Counted from the stretch's first letter, positions 1 to 9,171 are shown. The stretch is 64,000 bases of DNA from Alistipes sp. (GCA_017381935.1 JAFOBG010000063.1:1-64000); one strand, 5' to 3'. The notes: generated by a model not told the origin, from the letters alone. Translations and numbers: made by a program.

Positions 1-300
1 GTCATAAGTCTTGTCCTTCAAAAGAACAACGTTGATAGTAGCCTTGCCGTTTACAACAGCAGTACCACTGAGTTTAGAAGACTCCAAAGCCTTTGTGCCG
101 CCCTTCTCATAAACAGCCAAATAGACCTGGTCAACAGTCATACCATCGCCGATGGTACGAGTGCTAAGGTCAGCAAGATTTGCTGTGAAAGTTACCTCAA
201 CCTGACCCTTACCGAGTGTAGTAGAGATATCCTCCTTAGCACAAGAAGCTACGCTGAAGATAACAGCTGCAGCCATCACTAAACGAAAAAGTTTTTTCAT
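1..300 (-). CDS. DUF6562-like surface lipoprotein, 3' part cut by window edge
   Basis: The first 100 residues of a lipoprotein are visible; the rest runs off the left edge. The N-terminus is a short lipoprotein signal ending in SVASC (Cys20), followed by AKED, an acidic stretch resembling the Bacteroidota surface-export signal. Residues 32-60 (QVEVTFTANLADLSTRT, then DGMTVDQVYLAVYEKG) match the opening of the proteins at 404-2107 and 61377-62336, so this is another member of the same paralogous family. Family naming as DUF6562/fimbrillin-like rests on recalled sequence character. The function is unknown; a cell-surface or fimbria-associated role is inferred. The ATG at 298-300 directly begins the signal peptide. 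Confidence 0.75.
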   Translation of the reverse strand, partial: MKKLFRLVMAAAVIFSVASCAKEDISTTLGKGQVEVTFTANLADLSTRTIGDGMTVDQVYLAVYEKGGTKALESSKLSGTAVVNGKATINVVLLKDKTYD

Positions 301-377
301 AGTGCTTAATAATTAAATTAAAAGAAATAAAATTAAATTTGTTTATATTTAATAAATATTTTCTCTAAAACAACCAA

Positions 378-397
378 GGCTGTAGATTTCTACAGCC
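378..397 (-). terminator. Hairpin after the 404-2107 lipoprotein gene
   Basis: A perfect 20-nt inverted repeat, GGCTGTAGA/TCTACAGCC, lies just past the stop codon of the minus-strand gene. On that strand it is followed by a T-rich but interrupted run, so it is a probable though not ideal rho-independent terminator. Confidence 0.6.
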
Positions 398-403
398 TAA
401 TTA

Positions 404-2107
404 TTACAACAGATAGTCAATAGTTGCCGAAACGTTATTAGTTGACAAATCTACTGAGGTGCGACCTACAACTGCGCCTGCATTTGTATCTTTTGCGCCG
501 TAGCTGTTTGTCTGTTGGTCGCAGATGATAGTAATATTACTTCCCTCATTCGCAGTAACTGTAGATGTGCCTTGAACGCAACCTGCAATACCTCCCAAAT
601 CTCGATAGGCACGGATTGTTGTATTTGTAACCTTATTATTTGCGATGCTATAGCTGCTCTCGCCAACATATCCTACTATACCACCCGCTTTATCTCCGTT
701 GTCGTATGAGCCATTTACCATATTTGGTACAACGGTTATCTGTGCATTGTCAACCTGGCAATCTGTGATATTCCCATAAGCATATCCTGCAATTACGCCG
801 GCGAAATGAGAACTTTCGATTGTCGCATTTTTAACATTTACACGCTTTACAGTCGCACTTGGATAGATTTGACCAAACAGACCTGCATACTCATTATTCT
901 TAACAGTAAGGTTTGCAATAGTGTAGCCTTGACCGTCGAAAGTTCCTGAGAATTTGCCATTAGCGCCACCAATAGGCTCCCAAACGGTAGCGTTTAGGTC
1001 GATGTCGTTAGCCAAAACCACTGTTTTACCCGCAAAGCTGTTGCCTGTATTAACCTGCTGAGCAATCCAAGCAAGCTCTGCAGCCTCAGTGATAGAATAT
1101 ACACCATTCTGCTCGCTAACGCTCTTGATATCTCCTGACCAATGGTTGATAATATAGTCATCATCAAACTTATGATCTACAACGATTGTAAATGTCGCAG
1201 GATTTGTGAGCAGGCTACCTACAATGTTTGTTCTGTAATTACGACGGAACGGAACGAAACTATATTTGAGTGTGTTAATTACAATGCCGCTTACGTCCCA
1301 TAGGTCAACCTCGATATTGCAAGTTCTCTGCTCGTTGACAAGAACGTATGTAGTTGACAGATACTCGTATGAAGTGTCGCTGCCTGCAATTACGAGCTGC
1401 TCGGTATTCATGTCAGGAATAGCACTCTTTGTGAAGAATACAATCTCAGGCTCGCCGATAAGATCGCCAGAGATTACGTTGAATGCATTGTAAGACTCAA
1501 CTCTGATTGCAGTATGAGTAATCTGGAAACCGCACTCCTTAGCCAAAAGAACATCGTCTGCCTCAACGCCAAGGTTCAACTGAGCCAAAGGACGCTTGAG
1601 CTTGAATGTCTTTGTAATCGGACCTTCAACCTTCAAGTTATCCACAACATGCCAGAAACAATCACGCTCCTCGTCGTTGGCAATAGTCTTGCCATCCTCA
1701 TAAAGTACCTCTACGCTCTGCTTTGACCAGTCAACAGAGTAGTACTTAGGATTTGGCTGGCGACCAACCTCCTCAATAGCCTTAGCCTCGGCGCTCTTGT
1801 ATGCGAAGAAGACAATGTCGTAAGTCTGTCCTGTTGCAAGGCGCAAATTGAGAGTTGCCTGCTTGTTTTGCAGAGCGACAGTTCCACACATGTTCTTATG
1901 TGGAGTAGTTTTGCCATCCAAATATACAGCCCATGCAAGTTCGTCAACGGTAGAACCGTCTGCAATAAGACGAGACTCAAGACCATTAAGGCTGGTAGTG
2001 ATTGTAACATCAGCAGTCTGCTGAGCAATGTGCGAAAACTCATTAGCACAAGAGGTTGCACCAACTACTGTGAGAATGGCTACGAAAAAACGGAAAAAGT
2101 TTGTCAT
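404..2107 (-). CDS. DUF6562-like lipoprotein with C-terminal GLUG repeats
   Basis: A 567-residue lipoprotein. The signal peptide ends at GATSC (Cys20). Residues 30-320 form the same domain as in the neighbouring paralogs, including LIADGSTVDELAWAVY, RDCFWHV and LKRPLAQLNLGV. From about residue 335 there is an alpha-helical lead (ITEAAELAWIAQQVNTG) and then GLUG-type repeats (FSGTFDGQGYTIANLTV, AGLFGQI, AGGIVGYVG, GGIAGCV), typical of beta-helical extracellular adhesin-like regions. A surface-exposed, possibly adhesive or glycan-binding role is inferred. A Bacteroidota promoter lies at 2174-2205 and leaves a 5' leader of about 60 nt. The partial protein at 63344-64000 looks like the C-terminus of a protein built the same way. 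Confidence 0.8.
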   Translation of the reverse strand: MTNFFRFFVAILTVVGATSCANEFSHIAQQTADVTITTSLNGLESRLIADGSTVDELAWAVYLDGKTTPHKNMCGTVALQNKQATLNLRLATGQTYDIVFFAYKSAEAKAIEEVGRQPNPKYYSVDWSKQSVEVLYEDGKTIANDEERDCFWHVVDNLKVEGPITKTFKLKRPLAQLNLGVEADDVLLAKECGFQITHTAIRVESYNAFNVISGDLIGEPEIVFFTKSAIPDMNTEQLVIAGSDTSYEYLSTTYVLVNEQRTCNIEVDLWDVSGIVINTLKYSFVPFRRNYRTNIVGSLLTNPATFTIVVDHKFDDDYIINHWSGDIKSVSEQNGVYSITEAAELAWIAQQVNTGNSFAGKTVVLANDIDLNATVWEPIGGANGKFSGTFDGQGYTIANLTVKNNEYAGLFGQIYPSATVKRVNVKNATIESSHFAGVIAGYAYGNITDCQVDNAQITVVPNMVNGSYDNGDKAGGIVGYVGESSYSIANNKVTNTTIRAYRDLGGIAGCVQGTSTVTANEGSNITIICDQQTNSYGAKDTNAGAVVGRTSVDLSTNNVSATIDYLL

Positions 2108-2173
2108 ATAATGTTTGTTGTTTTTTACGATGTTTTTGGTGTCGTTTTGCTTATTAGACTACGTCTAACCCTA

Positions 2174-2205
2174 CAAAAGTAGGGATTAAAAATTTAAATT
2201 GCAAA
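2174..2205 (-). promoter_or_regulatory. Bacteroidota promoter of the 404-2107 lipoprotein gene
   Basis: Read on the minus strand there is TTTG (2202-2205), a 20-nt AT-rich spacer, then TACTTTTG (2174-2181). This matches the primary sigma factor consensus of Bacteroidota (TTTG at -33, TAnnTTTG at -7). Confidence 0.7.
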
Positions 2206-2234
2206 TATTTACACAAATAATGCCAATTTTTTTT

Positions 2235-3392
2235 TTACAACTCGTCGCTATATACTGCTCCTGGCAGGTCGTGTTGGTTGTAACGAGAGGCCATCGACAT
2301 ACCGTATGCACCGGCCGACTTTATGGTCAATAAATCGCCTCGTTTTGTGAGAGGAAGAGAGACGTTTTCGTCAAAAACATCTGTCGATTCACAGGCTGTA
2401 CCGACGATTGTATATTTGAGTCTCTGCTCTGCCTCAGAGGTGATATTTTCGATGTTGTGATATGAGCCGTAAAGTGCCGGTCTGATAAGCTCGGTCATAC
2501 TTCCATCAATAATAACAAGGCGGCGGCCTGTGGCAGTGGTTTTATTGTATAACACCTTGGTAATCAGCTCTCCACACTGACCGATGATTGAGCGACCAAA
2601 CTCAAAGTGAACCTCTCTGTTACCGACCTTAAGGTGCTGTTTGATAATGGCAAAAACAGATGCAAAATTCGGAATTGGTTCGTTCTCCGGCATGTCGTAA
2701 TTGATGCCCAATCCGCCACCTACATCGACAAATTCAATCTCAAAACCTAGCTTTGTCAAATTCTCGACAATCACGTTCACTTTGTTGCACATATTCTCGA
2801 AAACATGCAACTCTCGGATTTGTGAACCGATATGTATGTGCATGCCTATAACGTCAATGTTTTTGAGCCCCTTGATAAACTCTACACTCGATAAAATCTC
2901 CTCGTATGAGATTCCGAATTTACTATCGGCCTGACCTGTGTCAATGCAGTGGTTAGTCTTTGGGTCGATGTCGGGGTTTACACGCAGGGCGATACTAACT
3001 ACCTTGCCAGCCTCTTTGGCTAACTTGTTAACTAAGTTAATCTCCTCAATCGACTCGCAGTTTATTGCTAAAATATCCTGCTCTATGGCATAGCGAATCT
3101 CCTTATCTCGCTTGCCTACACCGGCATAGACGATAGATTTTGGCTCAAAGCCCGCCTCAATGGCACAACGTACCTCGTTGCCACTTGCGCAGTCAATGCC
3201 TACGCCGTGATTGCGGATAATCTGCAATAGTCGAGGATCGTAATTGGCCTTTATCGCATAATGAATCTTGTAACTATATTTGGAGGCTATCGACATCAAA
3301 CTCTCAAGGGTTTGGTTGAGCAATCCTATGTCGTATAGGTAAAATGGAGTCTCGTATTGTGCCAATTTGTCGGCAACTTGTCTGCTTAACAT
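2235..3392 (-). CDS. lysA: Diaminopimelate decarboxylase
   Basis: Decarboxylates meso-diaminopimelate to L-lysine, the last step of lysine synthesis; a PLP-dependent fold-III cytoplasmic enzyme. The 385-residue length is close to the family norm. Visible motifs are the PLP lysine in HYAIKAN (Lys48), HIGSQI, the glycine-rich phosphate-binding VDVGGGLG, and the substrate/dimer motif CESTD near residue 335. The usual EPGR reads EFGR here. The gene stands alone, with a -7-like box (TATCTTTG on the minus strand, 3434-3441) about 40 nt upstream of ATG 3392. An ornithine/arginine decarboxylase of the same fold is less likely because of the CESTD motif and length. Confidence 0.93.
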   Translation of the reverse strand: MLSRQVADKLAQYETPFYLYDIGLLNQTLESLMSIASKYSYKIHYAIKANYDPRLLQIIRNHGVGIDCASGNEVRCAIEAGFEPKSIVYAGVGKRDKEIRYAIEQDILAINCESIEEINLVNKLAKEAGKVVSIALRVNPDIDPKTNHCIDTGQADSKFGISYEEILSSVEFIKGLKNIDVIGMHIHIGSQIRELHVFENMCNKVNVIVENLTKLGFEIEFVDVGGGLGINYDMPENEPIPNFASVFAIIKQHLKVGNREVHFEFGRSIIGQCGELITKVLYNKTTATGRRLVIIDGSMTELIRPALYGSYHNIENITSEAEQRLKYTIVGTACESTDVFDENVSLPLTKRGDLLTIKSAGAYGMSMASRYNQHDLPGAVYSDEL

Positions 3393-3508
3393 AACTAACT
3401 TTTTTGCGTTTCAAATTAAATGAAATATTCGGACAAAGATAGTAAAAAAATGGTAAAATCGAGAAAATGCATATTTTTTCTCTAGAAATCATATAATTAA
3501 TCTATATG

Positions 3509-3534
3509 ACAAGAGCCCTAATTAGGGCTCTTGT
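3509..3534. terminator. Strong hairpin between the 2-hydroxyacid dehydrogenase gene and lysA
   Basis: A 26-nt perfect inverted repeat (ACAAGAGCCCTA/TAGGGCTCTTGT) starts 4 nt past the dehydrogenase stop codon. There is no clean T-run on the minus strand, so it may end transcription inefficiently or act mainly as an RNA-stabilising 3' hairpin. Confidence 0.55.
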
Positions 3535-3537
3535 TTG

Positions 3538-4464
3538 TTATAGTATGCTCTTTATGTTGGTAGCAATGCCCTCTATCAGCCTTTCTACGGCCTCATCAGC
3601 CGCCCATGCGGTATGAGGTGAGGCTAAAAGTGAATAGCTGTCTTTGAGACTGTAAAGCGGCGATTCGTGTAATGGCTCAGCGGAGAATACATCGAGCGCA
3701 GCGCCGGCTATGGTGTGGTTATTCAGAGCTTCGGCAAGTGCTGCTTCGTCGATTATTCCGCCACGAGCAACATTGATGATAATTGCGCTATTTTTCATCT
3801 GTGATAGCTCAGCTGTACCTATAAGTCCTGCAGTTTGGGCGTTGAGAGGGGCGTGAATAGAGACCACATCTGCCCAAGCGAGCATTTGGCTTAGCTCCAT
3901 GCGTGGATACCTCTCTTCTCTGGCAAAGCCGGAGGTCGAGTAATAGGCTATCTTGCATCCAAAAGCCTCGGCTAACGTAGCTACCTGATGACCGATGGCT
4001 CCCAATCCGATAATTGCCCAATTTTTGCCACGAAGCATTGATATTGGTCGGCCAAAATGGAAGATGTCGGAGATTGCAGCATAGGCTCCACTTTTGAAAT
4101 AATGGTCGTAATATGAACTATTCTTGAGTAGCGACAATACTCCACAAACAGTTGCTTCAGCTACTGAGTAGGTTGAGTAGCCTGATACATTTTTAACCTC
4201 AATACCAAGCTCTGCAGCAGCCTCTAAATCGACGTTATTCATGCCTGTTGCGGCAATGGCAATCAGTTTGAGATCAGGTAGTTGAGACATTGTTTGTCGA
4301 GAGATATAGACCTTGTTTGAGATAATCACAGTCGCCCCTATACAACGCTCCAAAACCTGCTCCGGTTTTGTACGGTCATAACCCGTATATTGACCAAGTG
4401 CTTTTATTGCGCTAAGGTCGTTGCCGCCTAAAGAATATTCATCGAGAAATACAATATTTATCAT
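3538..4464 (-). CDS. D-2-hydroxyacid dehydrogenase (hydroxypyruvate/glycerate type)
   Basis: An NAD-dependent oxidoreductase of the D-isomer 2-hydroxyacid dehydrogenase family, 308 residues. The Rossmann motif is GLGAIGHQVATLAEAFG (about 152-168), the signature is NVARGGIIDEAAL, and the catalytic histidine lies in SPHTAWAADEA. The HTAWA form is common in glycerate/hydroxypyruvate reductases, so that substrate is the best guess but is not proven by sequence. The start overlaps the tcdA stop by 4 nt, so it is translated from the same tatD-tcdA operon. A phosphoglycerate dehydrogenase is less likely because there is no ACT domain. Confidence 0.85.
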   Translation of the reverse strand: MINIVFLDEYSLGGNDLSAIKALGQYTGYDRTKPEQVLERCIGATVIISNKVYISRQTMSQLPDLKLIAIAATGMNNVDLEAAAELGIEVKNVSGYSTYSVAEATVCGVLSLLKNSSYYDHYFKSGAYAAISDIFHFGRPISMLRGKNWAIIGLGAIGHQVATLAEAFGCKIAYYSTSGFAREERYPRMELSQMLAWADVVSIHAPLNAQTAGLIGTAELSQMKNSAIIINVARGGIIDEAALAEALNNHTIAGAALDVFSAEPLHESPLYSLKDSYSLLASPHTAWAADEAVERLIEGIATNIKSIL

Positions 4465-5177
4465 AGCTCTACATTTGTTAAATCACGTATTACAACAGAG
4501 GCACATCCTATACCGAATAGGGCGGGGAGGTATGAAATAGTGCCTACATTGGATTTTTTGTTTTGCTCTTCGCAGAGTATCATTGCCCCCTCTTTTGGGG
4601 GTTCGGCAGAGAATACAGCCTTAAATCCACTACGTATTCCCATCTTGTGTAATCGCTTGCGAAGCATGTGTGCAAGAGGGCAGTGATGAGTCTTCGAAAT
4701 GTCGCATATCTCCATTTTTGTTGGGTCTAACTTCGCACCTGCACCCATAGAGCTGACAATGGGAATATTGCGGTCCAAACACCCTTTAATCAGCGCTAAC
4801 TTGGGAGATAATGTGTCGATGGCATCAACTACATAGTCGAACTTGTCGCTGTCTAAAATCTCGTCTGTCTTTTCATCTTTGATATACTCTGGAACAACCT
4901 TTAATTTGAGTTTGGGGTTGATATCCATCAGTCGTTCAGCAAGCACATCTGTCTTTAATTTGCCGATTGTGGAGTGAAGGGCTATCAGTTGACGATTTAT
5001 GTTGCTTTCAGACACAGTGTCTGAGTCGGCAATAGTGATATGGCCAATTCCTGAGCGAACAAGCATTTCGGCGGCATATGCTCCTACACCACCTATGCCA
5101 ACAACAAGGACATTTGCTCTTTTAATCTCATTCAATACAACCTCCCCGAAGAGTAGTTCACTTCTCTCTAACCACAT
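4461..5177 (-). CDS. tcdA: ThiF-family tRNA threonylcarbamoyladenosine dehydratase
   Basis: An E1-like adenylating enzyme that cyclises t6A37 in ANN-decoding tRNAs to ct6A. Its 238 residues fit the TcdA length. Visible features are the Rossmann motif GIGGVGAYAAEMLVRSG (27-43), the Arg finger region SNINRQ (about 58-63), IGKLKTDV, the ATP-site aspartate in VVDAIDTLSPK, and MGAGAKLDPT. MoeB or ThiF is less likely because the zinc CxxC pairs of those enzymes are not evident. The stop overlaps the next gene by 4 nt, and the start lies 10 nt inside the tatD end, giving a tight three-gene operon. Confidence 0.88.
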   Translation of the reverse strand: MWLERSELLFGEVVLNEIKRANVLVVGIGGVGAYAAEMLVRSGIGHITIADSDTVSESNINRQLIALHSTIGKLKTDVLAERLMDINPKLKLKVVPEYIKDEKTDEILDSDKFDYVVDAIDTLSPKLALIKGCLDRNIPIVSSMGAGAKLDPTKMEICDISKTHHCPLAHMLRKRLHKMGIRSGFKAVFSAEPPKEGAMILCEEQNKKSNVGTISYLPALFGIGCASVVIRDLTNVEL

Positions 5178-5749
5178 ATTTTGTTGAAATTTTCGGTTGT
5201 GATATATTCTAATAAGGCAATTGGTATTCCGAGTATAGTAGATGCCTTTGCGTATATGTCATCAATGTTGATATGACTATCGTCGGTCTCAAAGAACAAT
5301 TTATCGACAGGTGTTGTCTTCATTGCATCAATTGTTTTAGCGGAACGAAAACTACGCTCTCCAAAAGAGAGGTAGTATCCCTTATCGGTAGCTCTCCTTG
5401 CTTGGATTGCCGAACCTATGAACCCATGAAAAATGACAAACTTCAAAGTGTATTTGTCGAGTATTTTCATTATTGGTTCAAAAGCCTTTACGCAGTGTAT
5501 GACCACACCTCGATAGGTATGTTGCGCTACCTCTAATTGGGCTTGGAAAGCCAATAATTGTGCCTCTTTGTCTGTGGAACAGCAGTAGTCGAGACCAATC
5601 TCACCAATAGCATCAACAGTTAAAGCCTGCCTCTCGATAGCGAGTATTCTATCTGTCGTTGCATTTTGGGCATCATATGGGTGGATGCCGATTGATGTAA
5701 TGGTTGACTCTCCCTTTTTGGGGTGGTGTGTATGTATATTGACTTTCAT
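5168..5749 (-). CDS. Compact TatD-family hydrolase
   Basis: A metal-dependent hydrolase of the TatD family (DNase or aminoacyl/peptide-like hydrolysis), 193 residues against about 255-265 in standard TatD. All metal ligands seem to be kept: the HTH motif near the N-terminus (NIHTHHP), Glu in IGEIGLDYC, His in VIHCVKAF, His in IFHGFIG and Asp in FFETDDSH. The shortening therefore affects loops, not the active site. It heads the operon with tcdA and the dehydrogenase. A TATTTTTG box sits on the minus strand at 5755-5762, only 5 nt upstream of the ATG, suggesting a leaderless mRNA. Confidence 0.85.
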   Translation of the reverse strand: MKVNIHTHHPKKGESTITSIGIHPYDAQNATTDRILAIERQALTVDAIGEIGLDYCCSTDKEAQLLAFQAQLEVAQHTYRGVVIHCVKAFEPIMKILDKYTLKFVIFHGFIGSAIQARRATDKGYYLSFGERSFRSAKTIDAMKTTPVDKLFFETDDSHINIDDIYAKASTILGIPIALLEYITTENFNKICG

Positions 5750-5754
5750 GATGA

Positions 5755-5762
5755 CAAAAATA
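5755..5762 (-). promoter_or_regulatory. -7 box abutting the tatD start codon
   Basis: TATTTTTG on the minus strand, with 5 nt between the box and the ATG. No clear TTTG is seen 19-20 nt further upstream, so support is moderate. Confidence 0.45.
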
Positions 5763-5889
5763 GTGAAAAAGTTGGAATATCAAGCACTTTTAATCGTTAT
5801 TTGTGAAGTTTATTTGACATAATAATATACAAGTGTTAAAAAAATAACAAAAAAGTCTCAACTTATGCTGTAAAGTGAGAAAAAATTAG

Positions 5890-5897
5890 TATCTTCG
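5890..5897 (+). promoter_or_regulatory. Probable -7 box of the nqr operon
   Basis: TATCTTCG, one base from the TAnnTTTG consensus, lies about 68 nt upstream of the nqrA ATG in the AT-rich 215-nt gap. No good -33 TTTG was found. The remaining leader has no structure recognisable by eye. Confidence 0.45.
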
Positions 5898-5964
5898 CCG
5901 GCGAAAAATGTCTAAATTATTAATTTATTAATAACATATCAAAACATTTAAAACAGTTTTAACA

Positions 5965-7308
5965 ATGTCAAAAACTATTAAACTGTGCAAAGGTTTGGAC
6001 ATCAAGTTGCAGGGTGCAGCTCAGTTGAAGACAACAGTTCTTCCGTTGGCTTCTTCTTATGCACTGTCGCCGCTGGACTTTGAGGGTGTCGTTCCAAAGA
6101 TGCTGGTTAAGGTTGGTGATGCGGTTAAGGCAGGAACACCGTTGTTCTTCAACAAGAACAATGCATCGGTTGTGTTTACCTCTCCTGTCAGTGGTACTGT
6201 TACCGCTGTGGTTCGTGGTGAGAAACGCCGTATTCTTTCTGTTGAAATTGCAGCTGACTCAACTATTGCATACGAGGAGTTTGATGTTCTCGATGTAAAG
6301 AAGGCTACTCGCGACCAGATTGTAGAACTTTTGCTCAAATCGGGTCTTTGGACACTGTTTATTCAGCGTCCTTATGGTATTATCGCCAATCCGGCTGATA
6401 TGCCTAAGTCGATCTTTGTTTCGGCGTTTGATTCTGCTCCGCTTGCTCCTGACTACAGCTACACTTTGGCTGGCGATAAGGAGGCTTTGCAGAAGGGATT
6501 TGAGGTTCTCGGTCGTCTGACAGAGGGTAAGGTTCACCTCAGCTACAATGCTGATGCGGCTGCTCCTGAGTTTGCAGGCGTAGAGCTTCACGCATTCAAG
6601 GGTAAGCATCCGGCAGGTAATGTCGGTGTTCAGATTCACCACATCGATCCTGTAAACAAGGGTGAGAAGGTTTGGACTGTAGGCTATGCAGATGTAGCTG
6701 TTATCGGTCGCCTCTTCCTCTCAGGAAAGGTTGATATGACCCGTACTATCGCTGTTACAGGTTCTCAGGTTGCTGCTCCGGCTTACGTAAAGGTTGTTGC
6801 TGGTGCTAAGCTCGATTCAATCCTGGCAGGTAACCTTGTAGAGAATGCTCACGCTCGTTACATCTCTGGTAACGTTCTTACCGGTCGTAATGTAGGCGCA
6901 GAGGGCTACCTGGGTTACTATGCAAATCAGGTTACTGTAATTCCTGAGGGCGATGACTATGAGTTTATGGGCTGGGCTATGCCTCGCTTTAACAAGTTCT
7001 CAGTATCTCGTGCTTACTTCTCTTGGCTCTTCCCTAAGCGTAAGTACAACCTCAATACCAATATGAATGGTGAGGAGCGTGCTTTCGTTGTAACAGGCCT
7101 TTATGAGAAGTATCTGCCTATGGATATCTATCCAATGCACCTTTTGAAGGCTATTATGGCCGGTGATCTGGATAAGATGGAGGCACTTGGTATCTACGAG
7201 GTAGTAGAGGAGGACTTCGCACTCTGCGAGTTTGTTGATCCATCAAAGATCGATATGCAGCAGGTTATCCGCAATGGTATTAACTTAATGATTAAGGAGG
7301 GTGAGTAA
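5965..7308 (+). CDS. nqrA: Na+-translocating NADH:quinone reductase subunit A
   Basis: The peripheral cytoplasmic subunit of Na+-NQR, which couples NADH oxidation and quinone reduction to Na+ export. Its 447 residues match the family. The N-terminal part (about 30-90) has the biotinyl/lipoyl-like fold seen in NqrA/RnfC (MLVKVGDAVKAGTPLF, SPVSGTV); the central part contains the quinone-associated region, and no Fe-S cluster cysteines are present, as expected for NqrA rather than RnfC. It is the first gene of the complete six-gene nqrABCDEF operon, and its stop overlaps the nqrB start (TAATG). Confidence 0.97.
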   Translation: MSKTIKLCKGLDIKLQGAAQLKTTVLPLASSYALSPLDFEGVVPKMLVKVGDAVKAGTPLFFNKNNASVVFTSPVSGTVTAVVRGEKRRILSVEIAADSTIAYEEFDVLDVKKATRDQIVELLLKSGLWTLFIQRPYGIIANPADMPKSIFVSAFDSAPLAPDYSYTLAGDKEALQKGFEVLGRLTEGKVHLSYNADAAAPEFAGVELHAFKGKHPAGNVGVQIHHIDPVNKGEKVWTVGYADVAVIGRLFLSGKVDMTRTIAVTGSQVAAPAYVKVVAGAKLDSILAGNLVENAHARYISGNVLTGRNVGAEGYLGYYANQVTVIPEGDDYEFMGWAMPRFNKFSVSRAYFSWLFPKRKYNLNTNMNGEERAFVVTGLYEKYLPMDIYPMHLLKAIMAGDLDKMEALGIYEVVEEDFALCEFVDPSKIDMQQVIRNGINLMIKEGE

Positions 7309-8435
7309 TGAAGGCACTTCGTACACTTGTTGATAAAATCAAGCCGACATTTACCCGTGGTGGTAAGCTCGGTTTCCTCGCATCGACTTTCGGTGCTTTC
7401 GAGACATTCCTGTTCGTTCCTAACCACACAACTAAGTCAGGTGCTCATATTCGTGACTGTAACGATATGAAGCGTACTATGATTGTAGTTGTTCTGGCTC
7501 TGGTTCCTGCAATGCTCTTCGGTTGCTATAACACCGGTTTGCAGGTGAACCTTGAGGGTTGGACAGCATTCTTCTATGGCCTTGTTCGCTTCCTTCCGAT
7601 GCTTGCAACCTCATACATCGTAGGTCTTGCTATCGAGTTTGTAGCGGCACAGCTTCGTGGCCATGAGGTAAATGAGGGTTTCCTCGTATCAGGTTTCATT
7701 ATTCCGCTCGTTATGCCTGTAAGCACTCCGCTTTGGATGGTTGCTTTGGGTACTGCATTTGCCGTAATCTTTGGTAAAGAGGTATTCGGTGGTACAGGTA
7801 TGAATGTATTTAACCCGGCAGTTCTTGCACGTGCATTCGTATTCTTCGCTTACACTCCACAGATGTCAGGTGAGACTGTTTGGTACTCAACTTGGAAGAT
7901 GATGGGCGCAACCGATGCAGCTACAGGTGCTACAGCACTTGAGCAGCTTGCAACTAAGGGTGAGATGCAGTGGAGTGCACTCGATGCATTCCTCGGCTTT
8001 ATCCCTGGTTCATTCGGTGAGACCTCTACACTTGCAATCCTGATTGGTGCTGCAATTCTGCTCTTTACCGGTATCGCTTCTTGGAAGACTATGGTATCTG
8101 TATTTGCGGGTGGTGCTGCTATGGCATACTTCTTCAGCGCACTCGGTTGCTTCGACTTCCCAGCATACTATCACCTGATTGTTGGTGGTTTCGCTTTCGG
8201 TGCAGTCTTTATGGCAACTGACCCTGTGACATCTGCACAGACCTCTACAGGTAAGTATATCGTAGGTTTCATGACAGGTGCTATCGCAATTCTTATCCGT
8301 CAGGTAAACCCTGCATATCCGGAGGGAATGATGCTCTCAATCCTGTTTATGAACGCACTTGCTCCACTTGTAGATTACTTCGTAGTTGAGGCAAATATCC
8401 GTCGTCGTGCAAATCGTGTTAAAACCGTAAAATAG
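7308..8435 (+). CDS. nqrB: Na+-NQR subunit B
   Basis: The membrane subunit carrying covalent FMN and riboflavin and forming part of the Na+ path. At 375 residues it has about ten hydrophobic segments. The flavinylation motif TGATALEQ lies near Thr209, the threonine that takes FMN. MNVFNPAVLARAFVFF and ATDPVTSAQTSTGK are typical of NqrB/RnfD, and the long N-terminal extension (about 45 residues before the first TM) marks NqrB rather than RnfD. The ATG overlaps the nqrA stop; nqrC follows after 13 nt with a GGGAGG ribosome site. Confidence 0.97.
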   Translation: MKALRTLVDKIKPTFTRGGKLGFLASTFGAFETFLFVPNHTTKSGAHIRDCNDMKRTMIVVVLALVPAMLFGCYNTGLQVNLEGWTAFFYGLVRFLPMLATSYIVGLAIEFVAAQLRGHEVNEGFLVSGFIIPLVMPVSTPLWMVALGTAFAVIFGKEVFGGTGMNVFNPAVLARAFVFFAYTPQMSGETVWYSTWKMMGATDAATGATALEQLATKGEMQWSALDAFLGFIPGSFGETSTLAILIGAAILLFTGIASWKTMVSVFAGGAAMAYFFSALGCFDFPAYYHLIVGGFAFGAVFMATDPVTSAQTSTGKYIVGFMTGAIAILIRQVNPAYPEGMMLSILFMNALAPLVDYFVVEANIRRRANRVKTVK

Positions 8436-8448
8436 GGAGGATATAGTT

Positions 8449-9171
8449 ATGAAATTCAATACAAACAGTAATACCTATATTATTATCTATTCGGTAGTAA
8501 TGGTAGTAATCGTTGCAGTATTGCTCTCTGTAGCTGCGCTTGGTCTTGCACCACGCCAGCAGGCAAATATGCTCAACGAGAAGAAGACACAGATTGTTAA
8601 GGCACTTGGCGAGGACCCTGCAACTGTAGCTTACGATAGCGTAATTACAAAGGCAGTTATCCTTGATGCATCAGGCGCAGTTGTCTCTGAGGACGTAGCA
8701 GAGGTGTTCGCAGCTCTGAACGACCTTAAGGCGAGCTTCGCAGCAGAGCGTTATCCGCTCTTCGTTGCAACTTCAGGTGTTGTAGTACCTCTCTATGGTG
8801 CAGGCCTTTGGGGTCCTATCTGGGGTTATATCGCTCTTGGTACAGATATGAATACCGTTAAGGGTATCGTTCTCGACCACTCAGGCGAGACTCCGGGTCT
8901 TGGTGCAGAGATTACCACTCCAAAGCACCAGGCTATGTACCCTGGTAAGACCGTATATGAGGGTGATGCAATTGTCGGTGTAACTCTTAAGAAGGGTGGC
9001 GCAGATAAGAGCAATCCACATGAGGTAGATGCAATCACCGGTGGTACAAAGACCTCTGATGGTGTTACAGCGATGATCTCAGACTGCTTGAACTATTACA
9101 AGCCTTACTTCGATGCTGCACGTGCAGCTGCTACAGAGGTAGAGGCAGAGTCTAACACTATAAATGAGTAA
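8449..9171 (+). CDS. nqrC: Na+-NQR subunit C
   Basis: The periplasmic FMN subunit anchored by one N-terminal helix (about 9-30: [20 protein letters not shown]). The covalent FMN site reads AITGGTKTS, a variant of the usual SGAT motif that keeps the acceptor threonine. [13 protein letters not shown] and [11 protein letters not shown] are standard NqrC/RnfG blocks. At 240 residues it matches Bacteroidota NqrC. The end overlaps the nqrD start by 8 nt. FMN attachment would need an ApbE transferase, which is not encoded in this window. Confidence 0.96.
   Translation: MKFNTNSNTYIIIYSVVMVVIVAVLLSVAALGLAPRQQANMLNEKKTQIVKALGEDPATVAYDSVITKAVILDASGAVVSEDVAEVFAALNDLKASFAAERYPLFVATSGVVVPLYGAGLWGPIWGYIALGTDMNTVKGIVLDHSGETPGLGAEITTPKHQAMYPGKTVYEGDAIVGVTLKKGGADKSNPHEVDAITGGTKTSDGVTAMISDCLNYYKPYFDAARAAATEVEAESNTINE

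Noticed and set aside
5750..5964. A riboswitch ahead of nqrA
   Set aside because: The leader is AT-rich with no recognisable aptamer; only a weak -7 box is seen.
6057..6642. Minus-strand ORFs inside nqrA, and similar frames inside other genes
   Set aside because: They are shadows of strong coding frames on the other strand, without signals of their own.
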